The notes: generated by a model from the sequence alone, not told the origin. A stretch of 64,000 bases of DNA from Cohaesibacter haloalkalitolerans (GCF_003574655.1 NZ_QNUM01000006.1:62001-126000), one strand, 5' to 3'. Shown: positions 43,170-52,756, numbered from the stretch's first letter. Numbers and translations: made by a program.

Positions 43170-44480
43170 TTAGCCACCGTAGCCCAGGAAGAAGCGGGGC
43201 AGAACCAGAGAGATCTCTGGAATGTAGGTGACGGCGAGCAGCAGCACGACCAGTACGCCATAGAATGGCAGCATTGGCTTGAGCACCTTGGAGATGGCCA
43301 CCTTGCCGACGGAGCAGCCGATGAACAGGGCTGAACCAACCGGTGGCGTGCAGATGCCAATGCAGAGGTTGAAGGTCATCATGACACCGAAATGCACCGG
43401 ATCCATGCCCAGATCCTGAACCACTGGCAGAAAGATCGGGGTGAAGATGAGGAGCGCCGGGGTCATGTCCATGAAGGTGCCGATGATCAGCAGGGCAATG
43501 TTCATGACCAGAAGGATGACATACGGATTATCGGAGATCGAAAGCAGGGCATCGGAGATGTAGAAAGGAATGTCCGAGAAGGCCATGGCCTTGGACATGC
43601 CGATCGAGCAGCCGATCATCAGCAGCACGATGGATGTGGTAACCGCAGATTCCAGAATGATCCTCGGCAGGTCGCGAACCGTGATTTCACGATACCAGAC
43701 GAGTGCCAGGAACAGGGTGTAGACAACCGCTACGGCAGAGGCTTCGGTCGCGGTGAAAATGCCGCCGATGATGCCGCCCATGATGATGATGATAAGGCCC
43801 AGTGGCAGGATGGCTGCCTTGGTCTTCTGGCACATTTCCGAGCGGGTCGGCCGTTCGGCAACGCCATAGCCACGTCTCTTGGCGATGATGCCGGCAACGA
43901 CCATAAGACCCAGGCCCATCAGGATGCCCGGCAGGTAACCGGCGACGAACAGAGCTGCAATCGAGGTGCCGCCGGTGATGAGCGAGTAGACGATGAAGGT
44001 GGTCGACGGCGGGATCAGAAGGCCGGTAGGGCAGGAGGCGATGTTGACGGCTGCGGAATAGGCCGGATCATAGCCCTCTTTCTTCTGTAGCGGCGACATC
44101 ACACCACCAACCGCGGCAGCGGAAGCCACGGCAGAGCCGGAAATGGCGCCGAACATCATGTTGGCCAGCACGTTGCAGTGGGCCAGCGAGCCCGGCAGAC
44201 GGCCGCCGAGGATCTTGGCAAACTCGATGAGGCGCATGGCGATACCGCCACGGTTCATGATGTTGCCTGCCAGAATGAAGAAGGGGATCGCCAGCAGCGT
44301 GAAGCTGTCGAGGCCGGATGCCATCTGCTGGGCGACGATGAAGATCGCCTGATCGAACGACATGTTGATCACCATGAAGGTGAACATGGTTGCGATGCCG
44401 ATTGCGAAGGAAATTGGAACGCTGAATGCCATCAGGACGATGAAGATCGTAAACAGCGTGATAGTTGCTTGCCATTCCAT
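43170..44480 (-). CDS. TRAP transporter large permease DctM (glucuronide system)
   Basis: A 436-aa polytopic membrane protein. DctM signatures: LDSFTLLAIPFFILAGNIMNRGGI (about 57-80), MMFGAISGSAVASAAAVGGVM (about 108-128), IASCPTGLLIPPSTTFIVYSL (about 147-167), and GTFMDMTPALLIFTPIFLPV with GICTPPVGSALFIGC in the second half. It pairs with the DctQ gene 27 bp upstream and the divergently encoded DctP. The different SBP and permease sequences show that it is a separate system from dctPQM at 17-20 kb. Confidence 0.92.
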   Translation of the reverse strand: MEWQATITLFTIFIVLMAFSVPISFAIGIATMFTFMVINMSFDQAIFIVAQQMASGLDSFTLLAIPFFILAGNIMNRGGIAMRLIEFAKILGGRLPGSLAHCNVLANMMFGAISGSAVASAAAVGGVMSPLQKKEGYDPAYSAAVNIASCPTGLLIPPSTTFIVYSLITGGTSIAALFVAGYLPGILMGLGLMVVAGIIAKRRGYGVAERPTRSEMCQKTKAAILPLGLIIIIMGGIIGGIFTATEASAVAVVYTLFLALVWYREITVRDLPRIILESAVTTSIVLLMIGCSIGMSKAMAFSDIPFYISDALLSISDNPYVILLVMNIALLIIGTFMDMTPALLIFTPIFLPVVQDLGMDPVHFGVMMTFNLCIGICTPPVGSALFIGCSVGKVAISKVLKPMLPFYGVLVVLLLAVTYIPEISLVLPRFFLGYGG

Positions 44481-44507
44481 GGTTTGGATACTCTCTCTTC
44501 GGTCCTG

Positions 44508-45035
44508 TTAGTCTTGGTCGGCCGGTGCTGCCGGAGTTGAAGCCTCTGCATTTTCGGCTTCGCTTTCCGGATCGAACAGTTCAACGATCAGTGCTGCACA
44601 ATAGAAAAGCATCATGGCTCCCGAAAAGGGGATGGCACCATAGACATATCCCATTGGCAGGCGAAGGGCTGGGGTCATCTGGCCGGATTCGAGCGTCTTG
44701 AACATCAACTCGAGACCGCCGTACAGCATGACCACACCGGCAAAGGCGGCAACGATCAGGAGGACGAGGACGCGAATGTAGCGGACCGCCGGTCCGTCGA
44801 TGATCAGCGTGACGATGTCGATTGCCAGATGGCGCTTGAGACCCAATGTGTAAGCGGCCCCCACGAAGGCGACCCACATGAACAGGAAGCGGGCGATCTC
44901 GTCGGTGGTGGTGCTCGGTGTTCCAAGAATGAAACGTGAGACCACCTGCCAGACAACACAGACGACAAGGATGGTAAAGACCAGGACGGTCAGGGTTCCC
45001 AGAACCGCGTTTACCAGGCGAACAGCTTGTTTCAT
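44508..45035 (-). CDS. TRAP transporter small permease DctQ (glucuronide system)
   Basis: A 175-aa protein with four TM helices. QVVSRFILGTPSTTTDEIARFLFMWVAFVGAAY (about 33-65) is the DctQ core, with the conserved acidic residue at the end of TM2, and GLKRHLAIDIV follows. The C-terminal tail is acidic (SEAENAEASTPAAPADQD). ATG 45035 has TGGAG 8 nt upstream; a frame back to 45128 has no ribosome-binding site. First gene of the minus-strand operon. Confidence 0.9.
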   Translation of the reverse strand: MKQAVRLVNAVLGTLTVLVFTILVVCVVWQVVSRFILGTPSTTTDEIARFLFMWVAFVGAAYTLGLKRHLAIDIVTLIIDGPAVRYIRVLVLLIVAAFAGVVMLYGGLELMFKTLESGQMTPALRLPMGYVYGAIPFSGAMMLFYCAALIVELFDPESEAENAEASTPAAPADQD

Positions 45036-45381
45036 GGCTGCACTCCAATAGCTGTTTACTCTAAACCCGGACAGGATCCGGGTGCGAAGCGCTGCCTGTC
45101 GGGAGAAATTGGTTGGCCAATTTATCAACAGCCTAATCCCGATATGGCAGCAAGTGGTTCAGCGACAAATTGGATAACAACTTTCCTTCAGTCGTTGCCG
45201 CCACTCGAATGCGAGGGATGCTGACCAGCTGCAATCGGTCTGTTTTTGCGAATGCTGCCAAAATAGCACTTTGTTTTCATGTTTTTAGTGCTCATTTTGG
45301 TTCGCGGGCTGCAAAATCGAAACAGACACGGTGTGCCATTCGGCATCTCTGTTGGCTATACACATCGCGCAAAAAACAAAA

Positions 45382-45393
45382 TTGGTCAACCAA
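45382..45393. promoter_or_regulatory. GntR-type operator, copy 1
   Basis: TTGGTCAACCAA, an inverted repeat TTGGT-CA-ACCAA of the TGGT-N2-ACCA form used by FadR-subfamily GntR regulators. The GntR gene at 48681 is the obvious candidate binder. Confidence 0.8.
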
Positions 45394-45434
45394 AATAAAA
45401 ATTGATTGACAAAAATTTCAAAATAGAGAATTGT

Positions 45435-45446
45435 TTGGTCAACCAA
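45435..45446. promoter_or_regulatory. GntR-type operator, copy 2
   Basis: Same 12-mer TTGGTCAACCAA, starting 53 bp (five helical turns) after copy 1. Spacing would allow looping or cooperative binding that silences both divergent promoters. Confidence 0.8.
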
Positions 45447-45596
45447 AAAGATGATTGGTTAGGCCAGTCGTGGTGATCGCAATCTGGATCTGTTTCGGAT
45501 TGCAAATGTCCTGCGGTTGGGGAAACGGCGCTTCCGTCCTGCATGGGGAGGTGCCAAGGCAAACAATCCGACTGAGACATCAATCGGGAGGGAAAA

Positions 45597-46577
45597 ATGA
45601 CTCGTAAGCTTTCCATTATCAGTGCTGTTGTCGGCGCGGCTTTCGCACTGTCTGCAACTGCAGCAAGTGCTCTGACTTTGAAAATCAGCCACAACAACCC
45701 GGAAGATCATCCTGTTCACAAATCCATGGAGTTCTTCGCGGATCGCGTTAAGGAACTGACCAATGGTGATGTGAAGATTCGTGTTTACGCCAACGCCCAG
45801 CTAGGCACTCAGCGCGAGTCCATGGAACTGGTTCAGAATGGCACCCTTGCCATGGCAAAATCCAACGCTTCCGAGCTTGAAGCGTTCGAGGAATCCTACA
45901 GCGCGCTGAACCTGCCTTATCTGTTCACCTCCGAAGACCACTTCTTCAAATCCCTCGGTGGCGAAATCGGCGATGACATCCTGATGTCTTCCAAGGACAA
46001 GGGCTTCATCGGTCTGACCTACTATTATGAAGGCGCTCGCTCCTTCTATGCCAACAAGCCGATCAATACACCGGCTGACCTGAAAGGCATGAAGATCCGC
46101 GTGCAGCCGTCACCTTCGGCCATCCGCATGGTTGAGCTGCTTGGCGGCAACCCGACCCCGATCACCTGGGGTGAGCTGTACAGCGCTCTGAAACAGGGTG
46201 TTGTCGACGGTGCAGAAAACAACCCGACTGCCATGACCACGGCTCGTCACGGTGAAGTGTCCAAGTTCTTCTCTTTGGATGAACACACCATGATCCCGTC
46301 CGTTCTGGTGATGTCGACCAAGAAATGGGATGCCCTGTCCGAAGATCAGCAGAAAGCCATCAAGCAGGCTGCCCATGAATCCATGGACTACCATCGTCAG
46401 CTGTGGAACGAAATCGTGACCACGGAAATCGAAAAAGCCAAGTCTGAGCTGGGCGTTGAATTTGTTCAGGTCGACAAGGCTCCGTTCATCGAGGCTGTCA
46501 TGCCGATGCATGAAGAGTTGACTGCCAAGTCTGCTCGTCTGGCTGACCTGATCGAACGCATCAAGGCTGTCAAATAA
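45597..46577 (+). CDS. TRAP solute-binding protein DctP (glucuronide system)
   Basis: A 326-aa periplasmic receptor with signal peptide MTRKLSIISAVVGAAFALSATAASA. The mature start LTLKISHNNPEDHPVHKSMEFFADRVKELTNGDVKI is of DctP type; the signature DLKGMKIRVQPSPSAIRMVELLGGNPTPI (about 162-190) has the conserved Arg in KIRV expected to bind the carboxylate, and ELYSALKQGVVDGAENNPT follows. Given its operon partners (beta-glucuronidase, GH31, UxaC, UxuAB), it should bind glucuronate or, more likely, a glucuronide oligosaccharide. GGGAGGGA precedes the ATG. Confidence 0.92.
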   Translation: MTRKLSIISAVVGAAFALSATAASALTLKISHNNPEDHPVHKSMEFFADRVKELTNGDVKIRVYANAQLGTQRESMELVQNGTLAMAKSNASELEAFEESYSALNLPYLFTSEDHFFKSLGGEIGDDILMSSKDKGFIGLTYYYEGARSFYANKPINTPADLKGMKIRVQPSPSAIRMVELLGGNPTPITWGELYSALKQGVVDGAENNPTAMTTARHGEVSKFFSLDEHTMIPSVLVMSTKKWDALSEDQQKAIKQAAHESMDYHRQLWNEIVTTEIEKAKSELGVEFVQVDKAPFIEAVMPMHEELTAKSARLADLIERIKAVK

Positions 46578-46603
46578 CAACTGGCTGAAGATCAGTAGCA
46601 TGG

Positions 46604-46673
46604 TTCCGGGGTGGGCGCTGGTCCGCCGAGGGAACACGACTTGAGGCATGGCGGGCCAAATCCGCCATGTTTT
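46604..46673 (+). terminator. Stem-loops between dctP and the beta-glucuronidase gene
   Basis: A perfect 8-bp stem CATGGCGG / CCGCCATG (46647-46654, 46662-46669) with a 7-nt loop and TTTT. A looser GTTCC...GGAAC element precedes it (46604-46635). Likely partial terminator behind the receptor gene. Confidence 0.7.
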
Positions 46674-46731
46674 CCCGACCTGCCTGGGCATGTCAGAAAT
46701 AGGCAGGATCCAAAATCGACAGGATATCCCG

Positions 46732-48546
46732 ATGGTTCTCGAGCGCTCTGAATTGGCGGAAAACGCCTTGCAGTGTCTTCATGACGAAGCTTATGATGCC
46801 CCTTACAATCTGCAGAATCTCAATCATGAAACGCTGCTGTTTGTTGGCGGTCGCACGGCAGAAAATCTTGATGGTGCCTGGAACTTCTGTGTGGATCTGC
46901 TCGATACGGGCCTCAGGCAGAAATGGTTTGAGATGACGCCGGCCGATCCGGAAGAGCGCATCGAACCTTATGATTATGACCCCTATATGGGCGAACAGGT
47001 CGTCATTCCGTCCAACTGGCAGATGCTGAAGGAAAAATGGTATTTCTTTGAAGGCAGCGCCTGGTACACCCGTCCTCTCGATGTGGAGGCCCTCAAGGCT
47101 GACGAACGCAAGTTCCTGCGGATCGGCGCTGCGCAGTATGACTGCAAGGTCTTTCTCAACGGCGAATTTCTTGGCAACCATTATGGCGGCTCCACGCCCT
47201 TCTGCGTCGAGCTGACAGGCAAGCTCCGCGAAGGCCGGAACTGGCTGATGCTCTGCGTCAACAACACCCGCACGACAGATCGGGTGCCGATGCGCAACAC
47301 CGACTGGTTCAACTATGGCGGTGTCTACCGCGAGGTCGAGCTTTACACGACCCCCAAAACAGTCATTCGTGATCTCTTTGTGAGACTGGTGCCGGATGGG
47401 ACCTATAGCGCCATCGCCATTGATGCGACGCTGGACGGTCCTGATGCACTGGGTGCTCAGATTGAAATCCAGATCCCGGATCTCGGCATCAATACAGTCA
47501 TCGCGTCCTCCCAAGATGGCCTGGCGTCAGCCGAGATCAAAGTCAGCCCGGACCTGTGGTCCCCCTCCAATCCGCGCCTTTATGATGTTATTGCTCGCCT
47601 CGGCGAGGATGAAGTGCGCGACCGGGTTGGCTTTCGCCAGATTGAGCAGATCGGAGCCGGTCTGTTCCTCAATGGAAAGCCTCTGTTTCTGAGAGGGATT
47701 TCCGTCCATGAAGACGACATGGAAAAGGGCAAGGTGACGACCGAGGAAGACCTGCGCCGCCGCTTTGGCCATGCCCGTGATCTCAACTGCAACTTCCTGC
47801 GCCTTGCCCACTATCCGCATCACGAAAAAGCTGCGCGGATAGCTGACGAACTGGGCTTCCTGCTTTGGGAAGAAATTCCGGTCTACTGGGCGATCGATTT
47901 TGAAAATCCGGCAACCTTCCGCGACGCGCAAAACCAGCTGATCGAGCTGATCAAGCGCGACCGCAACCGCGCCAGTGTCATCATCTGGTCTGTCGGCAAC
48001 GAGAATCCGGATACCGATGCCCGGCTCGACTTCATGCGCCGACTGGCAGAGACGGCCAAGCAGTATGATCCTACACGTTTGACGTCTGCGGCCTGTCTTA
48101 TCAACCACGCCAAGAAAAAGATCGAAGATCGTCTGTCGAATTTCATCGACGTGATCGGAATCAATGAATATTACGGCTGGTATGAAGAAAACTTCGAGGA
48201 TCTCGTTGAAATCGGAGTGAATTCCTCTCCGGACAAGCCGGTCGTCATTTCCGAAACGGGAGCCGACGCCGACATCAGCGCCACGGGTCCGGCCAGAGGC
48301 CTTTTCAGTGAGGCCTATCAGACCGAGGTCTATGAGAAGCAGATCGCGACCTTGCGTGCGCTGGACTATGTAAAAGGCATTTCCCCTTGGATTCTTTATG
48401 ATTTCCGGGTGGAGCGGCGCCAGAACATCTTCCAGCAGGGGCGCAACAAGAAGGGCCTTATCGCCGGCGACAAGGCAACGAAAAAGGAAGCCTTTCACAA
48501 GCTTTCGGCATTCTATGCCGAGAAACGCGAGGAAGGCGAGCAATAG
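46732..48546 (+). CDS. uidA: Beta-glucuronidase, glycoside hydrolase family 2
   Basis: A 604-aa UidA-like enzyme without a signal peptide, so cytoplasmic. Sugar-binding jelly roll (about 20-190, GRTAENLDGAWNFCVDLLDTG...), Ig-like domain, then the TIM barrel. The acid/base Glu is in SVGNENPD (about 420) and the nucleophile Glu in VISETGAD (about 510). The N-x-K element RNKKG near residue 575, which binds the glucuronate carboxylate in UidA, is present and separates it from GH2 galactosidases. It releases glucuronate from beta-glucuronides for UxaC. ATG 46732 is preferred for its AGGAT site and homology; starts at 46690 and 46648 are also open. Confidence 0.9.
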   Translation: MVLERSELAENALQCLHDEAYDAPYNLQNLNHETLLFVGGRTAENLDGAWNFCVDLLDTGLRQKWFEMTPADPEERIEPYDYDPYMGEQVVIPSNWQMLKEKWYFFEGSAWYTRPLDVEALKADERKFLRIGAAQYDCKVFLNGEFLGNHYGGSTPFCVELTGKLREGRNWLMLCVNNTRTTDRVPMRNTDWFNYGGVYREVELYTTPKTVIRDLFVRLVPDGTYSAIAIDATLDGPDALGAQIEIQIPDLGINTVIASSQDGLASAEIKVSPDLWSPSNPRLYDVIARLGEDEVRDRVGFRQIEQIGAGLFLNGKPLFLRGISVHEDDMEKGKVTTEEDLRRRFGHARDLNCNFLRLAHYPHHEKAARIADELGFLLWEEIPVYWAIDFENPATFRDAQNQLIELIKRDRNRASVIIWSVGNENPDTDARLDFMRRLAETAKQYDPTRLTSAACLINHAKKKIEDRLSNFIDVIGINEYYGWYEENFEDLVEIGVNSSPDKPVVISETGADADISATGPARGLFSEAYQTEVYEKQIATLRALDYVKGISPWILYDFRVERRQNIFQQGRNKKGLIAGDKATKKEAFHKLSAFYAEKREEGEQ

Positions 48547-48680
48547 GGCAAGGACCGGATCGGGACAGGCGGGCCAATGGTGGCAGGCGCTCCCTGCAAG
48601 AGACGGCAAGCAGCAAGAAACAGGGATCGCTTGGATGCATCGCGCATCATCCCTGACATGGCTTTGAGCGAGGGCCAGTT

Positions 48681-49436
48681 ATGATCACGGAAGCAGGAAA
48701 AAGACGCTATCAGGAAGTTGCTGAAGCGCTGAAAAAGGAAATGATCGACCAGCACCTTCCGGTGGGAACGCGACTGCGAACCGAACGGCAGATTGCCGAG
48801 GATTTTGATGTGTCTCGCTCTGTGGTGCGCGAAGCCATCATCATGCTTGAAATCGAAGGCCTCGTTTCCGTTCGCAAGGGCTCTGGCACCTATATCGAGC
48901 GGCTGCCGAACCAGTCCGAGAAGAGTGCCATTGCGCGCTCCGACATCGGCCCCTTCGAACTGCTTCAGGCCCGGCAGTTGCTGGAGAGCAACATCGCAGC
49001 CTTTGCCGCGACCATGGTGACCAAGAACGACATCCAGCGCATGCAGGAAGCTCTGGACATGGAAATTCAGGCTATCGAGAGCGGCAAGGCCGACTACGAT
49101 GGCGACGAGTGGTTTCACCGCCTGATCGCGGAAGCGACTCAGAATGGCGTGCTGATCGACATGGTCAGCGACATGTGGCGCCTGCGGAAAGGCAACCAGA
49201 TCTGGGACGGTCTGCATGCCCGGATTTTCGACGAGAGCTATCGTCAGCAGTGGCTGGATGACCACCAGCAGATTCTGACGGCGCTCAATCGCAAGGATCC
49301 CGGCAAGGCGAGGGACGCCATGTGGAACCATCTGGAGAATGTACGCAATACCCTGCTCGTGCTTTCGGACGTGGAAGATCCCAAATTCGATGGTGATCTT
49401 TTCAAGACTCCCAAGGTCGTCAAGCTGAGCAAGTGA
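48681..49436 (+). CDS. GntR-family regulator (FadR/FCD subgroup), likely UxuR/ExuR-like repressor
   Basis: A 251-aa regulator. N-terminal winged helix-turn-helix YQEVAEALKKEMIDQHLPVGTRLRTERQIAEDFDVSRSVVREAIIMLEIEGLVSVRKGSGTYI (about 10-72), then an all-helical FCD effector domain with ELLQARQLLESNIAAFAA, GDEWFHRLIAEATQNGVL and QQILTALNRKDPGKARDAMWNHLENV, whose His and Asp residues normally coordinate a metal at the ligand site. It lies between uidA and uxuA, so the inducer is probably a hexuronate or mannonate-type acid. Predicted targets are the two TTGGTCAACCAA sites upstream of dctQ and dctP. Confidence 0.9.
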   Translation: MITEAGKRRYQEVAEALKKEMIDQHLPVGTRLRTERQIAEDFDVSRSVVREAIIMLEIEGLVSVRKGSGTYIERLPNQSEKSAIARSDIGPFELLQARQLLESNIAAFAATMVTKNDIQRMQEALDMEIQAIESGKADYDGDEWFHRLIAEATQNGVLIDMVSDMWRLRKGNQIWDGLHARIFDESYRQQWLDDHQQILTALNRKDPGKARDAMWNHLENVRNTLLVLSDVEDPKFDGDLFKTPKVVKLSK

Positions 49437-49552
49437 CCGCCTGGTCCCGCCACGAAAAAGCGGCGGAGCCGGGGAATAACGAGAACCATGCTCTCTGCGG
49501 GACATGACCCCCGCCCGGAGAGTGAAGACAAACTGGAAATAAGAGGCAAAAA

Positions 49553-50710
49553 ATGAAACAGACCTGGCGCTGGTTCGGACCCAATGATCCGGTATCCCTT
49601 GACGACATTCGTCAGGCTGGGGCCACCGGGATCGTCACTGCCCTGCATGACATTCCAAACGGCACCGTATGGAGCCGCGAGGCGATTGCCGAGCGCAAGA
49701 AAATGATCGAAGACAAGGGACTGGTCTGGTCTGTTGTTGAATCGATTCCGTTGCACGAAGACATCAAGCTGCAGCGTGGCGACTACAAGAAGCTGATTGC
49801 CAACTGGGGTGAATCCCTGCGCAATCTGGCTCTCGAAGGCGTCAACAACGTCTGTTACAACTTCATGCCGGTTCTGGACTGGACCCGTACCGATCTGGCA
49901 TGGGAACTGCCGAGCGGCGCTCGCTGCCTCCGCTTCGATGCCGATCGCTTTGCCGCTTTCGATCTCTATATTCTGGAGCGCCCTGCCGCTCAGGACGAAT
50001 ATACCGACGAGGAAAAGGCATCGGCCAAGGCCTGCTTTGACGCCATGAGCGAAGACGACAAGGCTCTGCTCGTTCGCAACATGATTGCTGGTCTGCCCGG
50101 CTCGGAAGAAAGCTACACCATCGAGCAGTTCCGCGCCCAGCTCAACCTCTACAAGGACATCAGCGCCGAACAGCTGCGTGAGCATCTGGCCGAGTTCCTC
50201 AACACCGTTCTGCCGATTGCCGACGAAGTTGGTGCGGTCATGGCCATCCATCCGGATGATCCTCCCCGTCCACTCTTCGGTCTGCCGCGCATCGTCTCCA
50301 CCATCGAGGACATGCGCGCTCTCCGGGCCATCAACCGGAGCCCGGCCAACGGCTTCACCCTGTGCACCGGCTCCTACGGCGTACGCGGCGACAATGATCT
50401 GGCTGCGATGATCGACGAGTTCGCTGATTACATCTATTTCTTCCACCTGCGCTCGACCAAGCGCGATGGCAAGAGCTTCTACGAAGCCGACCATCTGGCC
50501 GGTGACGTCGACATGGTTGAAGTGATCCGTCACTTCAAGGCTGTGGAAGACAAGGTTGGCAAGTCCGTTCCGTTCCGCCCCGACCACGGCCACCAGATCC
50601 TTGACGATCTGACCCGCCGGTCCAACCCCGGCTATCCGGCAATTGGCCGCCTGAGAGGCCTCGCAGAACTGCGCGGCGTCATGGTCGCCATCGGCGGCAA
50701 GATCGACTGA
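49553..50710 (+). CDS. uxuA: Mannonate dehydratase UxuA
   Basis: A 385-aa metal-dependent (Fe or Mn) TIM-barrel enzyme that dehydrates D-mannonate to 2-keto-3-deoxygluconate. The opening [37 protein letters not shown], the [16 protein letters not shown] segment (about 100-115), the metal-site motif [20 protein letters not shown] (about 229-248), and the FTLCTGSYG region (about 268-276) match UxuA throughout. AAGAGGC precedes the ATG. Last gene of the plus-strand glucuronide operon. Confidence 0.96.
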   Translation: MKQTWRWFGPNDPVSLDDIRQAGATGIVTALHDIPNGTVWSREAIAERKKMIEDKGLVWSVVESIPLHEDIKLQRGDYKKLIANWGESLRNLALEGVNNVCYNFMPVLDWTRTDLAWELPSGARCLRFDADRFAAFDLYILERPAAQDEYTDEEKASAKACFDAMSEDDKALLVRNMIAGLPGSEESYTIEQFRAQLNLYKDISAEQLREHLAEFLNTVLPIADEVGAVMAIHPDDPPRPLFGLPRIVSTIEDMRALRAINRSPANGFTLCTGSYGVRGDNDLAAMIDEFADYIYFFHLRSTKRDGKSFYEADHLAGDVDMVEVIRHFKAVEDKVGKSVPFRPDHGHQILDDLTRRSNPGYPAIGRLRGLAELRGVMVAIGGKID

Positions 50711-51155
50711 TCATCTGCAGCGCGCATCCTCTGGAAAGCAAACCAGCCCGGGGGATGCGCGTTCGCATTTTGAGGACACCTGCAGCTGCCTTGAGCCTGC
50801 GCCATTGTGTTCCGAATATCCTTTTGTCAAACCATTCATGAATGCTGTAGGGTAGACCGAGGTTTTGTCGCCGCCGACGGTCCGGTGTGTCCGTTTGTCC
50901 GTTCAGTCCTGCCTTTGCACGGTCCATCGGATGAACCGGGGAGGAATGGCGGAGGTTACGCGAGGGCGGCAGCCACCATCATGAGCAGGAAGCTGCCTGC
51001 TCGTCAGTTAGATATAAAAGACAATAAATTGTTCGCTTTTTGAACAGAAATAGAAGGCCTTCCTCATTTTGCTTGCGATTGTAGGACTAATTGAATTAGC
51101 TACAGTCGATAAACGGAATAAGCCTTTTGGGAACAACAGGGAGATATTTTCGCAC
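50711..51155. other. Region between uxuA and the oligopeptide transporter genes
   Basis: No gene. Contains the uxuA terminator, a 12-bp palindrome CATTCATGAATG (50833-50844) and, near the oppA start, an AT-rich segment with a short TGTTC/GAACA dyad (51030-51046). These may be regulator sites for the transporter. Confidence 0.55.
50721..50772 (+). terminator. Probable terminator of the uxuA operon
   Basis: 9-bp stem CGCGCATCC (50721-50729) / GGATGCGCG (50753-50761) with a 23-nt loop, then TTCGCATTTTG. Confidence 0.65.
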
Positions 51156-52739
51156 ATGAAAAATTCTATTGCAGCCCTTTTGCTGGCTGGGGTCTGCGCG
51201 CTTCCGCTCGTAGCCACCTCTGCGACAGCTGAAGTCGTCTATAACCGCGGCAACGCGGCTGATCCGGAAACGCTCGATCAGCACAAGACGCAAACTGTCT
51301 ATGAAGGTCATATCCTGCGCGACCTGTATGAAGGCCTGATGGCCTACAGCGCAGATGGCAAATGTGTTGCTGGCGTTGCAAAAGCCTGGGACGTCTCCCC
51401 GGATGGTCTGGTCTACACCTTCACCCTGCGCGACGATGCCAAATGGTCCAATGGCGATCCTGTTGTCGCTGGTGATTTTGTTTATTCCCTGCGCCGCATT
51501 GAAGATCCTGCAACAGCTGCCCAGTATTCCACGATCATGTATCCGATCATGAATGCCGAGAAGGTCAACAAGGGTGAACTGCCCAAGGAAGAACTCGGTG
51601 TGAAGGCGATCGACGACAAGACGCTGGAAATCACTCTCAATTCTCCGACCCCGTATTTCCTCGGTCAGCTGTGCCACCAGTCCGGTCTTCCTGTGCATCC
51701 GGCCAGCGTGGAAAAACTCGGCGAGGATTTCTCCAAGCCCGGCAACATGGTTTCCAACGGTGCTTTCACGTTGGCTGAGTTCGTTCCGAACAGCCACATC
51801 AAGCTCGTCAAGAACCCGATGTTCCATGATGCTGCCGACGTGAAGATTGACACGGTCATGTATTATCCGACCGAGGACCGTGGCGCTGCCCTGCGTCGCT
51901 TCCAGGCCGGAGAGCTTGATTCCAACAACGACGCTCCGGTCGAACAGGTTGATTTCATGCGTGAAAATCTGGGTGACCAGTTCCGCGTGGCTCCATATCT
52001 TGGCACCTACTACTATGCCGTGAATACCACCGAAGAAAAACTGGCTGATCCGAAGGTCCGTCGGGCTCTGTCCATGGCTATCGACCGCGAATTCCTCGCT
52101 GACGATATCTGGGGTGGCACCATGCTGGCTGGTTATTCTCTGGTTCCTCCTGGAATCGCCAACTACGGCGAACCAGCCTATGCCGACTACAAGGACATGG
52201 ACCAGCTCGACCGCGAAGACGCAGCCAAGAAACTGCTTGAAGAAGCCGGTTATAGCGAAGCCAAGCCTCTGGAAGTGGAAATCCGTTACAACACCTCGGA
52301 AAACCACAAGAACACCGCTGTCGCCATTGCCGACATGTGGAAGCAGATCGGTGTGAAGACCACTCTGCTGAACACCGACACCAAGACCCACTATGCAAAC
52401 CTGCGTGAGCATGCTCCGTTCGATTTTGCCCGTGCGGGTTGGATCGGTGACTATTCGGATCCGCAGAACTTCCTGATGCTTGTCGAATCCGATTCCGGCT
52501 TCAACTATGCTCAGTGGAAGAATGCCGAGTATGATACGCTGATGGATGAGGCAGCCAAGACCGTTGACCTCGACAAACGTGCCACGATCCTCTTCAAGGC
52601 AGAGAAAATCTTCATGGAAAACCTGCCTTATGTCCCGCTGCTGTACTACAGCTCCCTCAGCCTTGTCTCCGACAAGCTGCATGGCTGGGAAGACAACCTG
52701 CTGAACGTTCATCCGTCTCGCTGGATGTCCAAGGACTGA
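51156..52739 (+). CDS. Oligopeptide ABC transporter substrate-binding protein
   Basis: A 527-aa periplasmic family-5 receptor with signal peptide MKNSIAALLLAGVCALPLVATSATA. Body typical of OppA: VVYNRGNAADPETLDQHKTQTVYEGHILRDLYEGLM at the start, FTLRDDAKWSNGDPVVAGDFVYSLRRI (about 100-126) and the PDVRRALSMAIDR-like segment KVRRALSMAIDREFL near 305. Ligand may be peptides. ATG 51156 follows GGGAGA about 11 nt upstream; an in-frame ATG at 51069 would destroy the signal peptide. First gene of a four-gene operon. Confidence 0.9.
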   Translation: MKNSIAALLLAGVCALPLVATSATAEVVYNRGNAADPETLDQHKTQTVYEGHILRDLYEGLMAYSADGKCVAGVAKAWDVSPDGLVYTFTLRDDAKWSNGDPVVAGDFVYSLRRIEDPATAAQYSTIMYPIMNAEKVNKGELPKEELGVKAIDDKTLEITLNSPTPYFLGQLCHQSGLPVHPASVEKLGEDFSKPGNMVSNGAFTLAEFVPNSHIKLVKNPMFHDAADVKIDTVMYYPTEDRGAALRRFQAGELDSNNDAPVEQVDFMRENLGDQFRVAPYLGTYYYAVNTTEEKLADPKVRRALSMAIDREFLADDIWGGTMLAGYSLVPPGIANYGEPAYADYKDMDQLDREDAAKKLLEEAGYSEAKPLEVEIRYNTSENHKNTAVAIADMWKQIGVKTTLLNTDTKTHYANLREHAPFDFARAGWIGDYSDPQNFLMLVESDSGFNYAQWKNAEYDTLMDEAAKTVDLDKRATILFKAEKIFMENLPYVPLLYYSSLSLVSDKLHGWEDNLLNVHPSRWMSKD

Positions 52740-52756
52740 TCCGTTCACGAATCGCA

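Larger units (their letters stand above)
45036..45596. promoter_or_regulatory. Shared divergent control region of the glucuronide locus
   Basis: 560 bp between dctQ (minus) and dctP (plus), strongly AT-rich in 45240-45460. No gene. Holds two identical operators and a TTGACA hexamer at 45406-45411 between them; at 17-bp spacing the -10 position would fall at 45429-45434, touching the second operator. A third degenerate copy, TTGGTTAGGCCA, is at 45454-45465. Confidence 0.7.

Noticed and set aside
50946-50984. A 12-codon leader peptide upstream of the oligopeptide receptor gene
   Set aside because: Its GAGG sequence is only one base from the ATG, too close to act as a ribosome-binding site, and there is no regulatory codon run or paired hairpin set.
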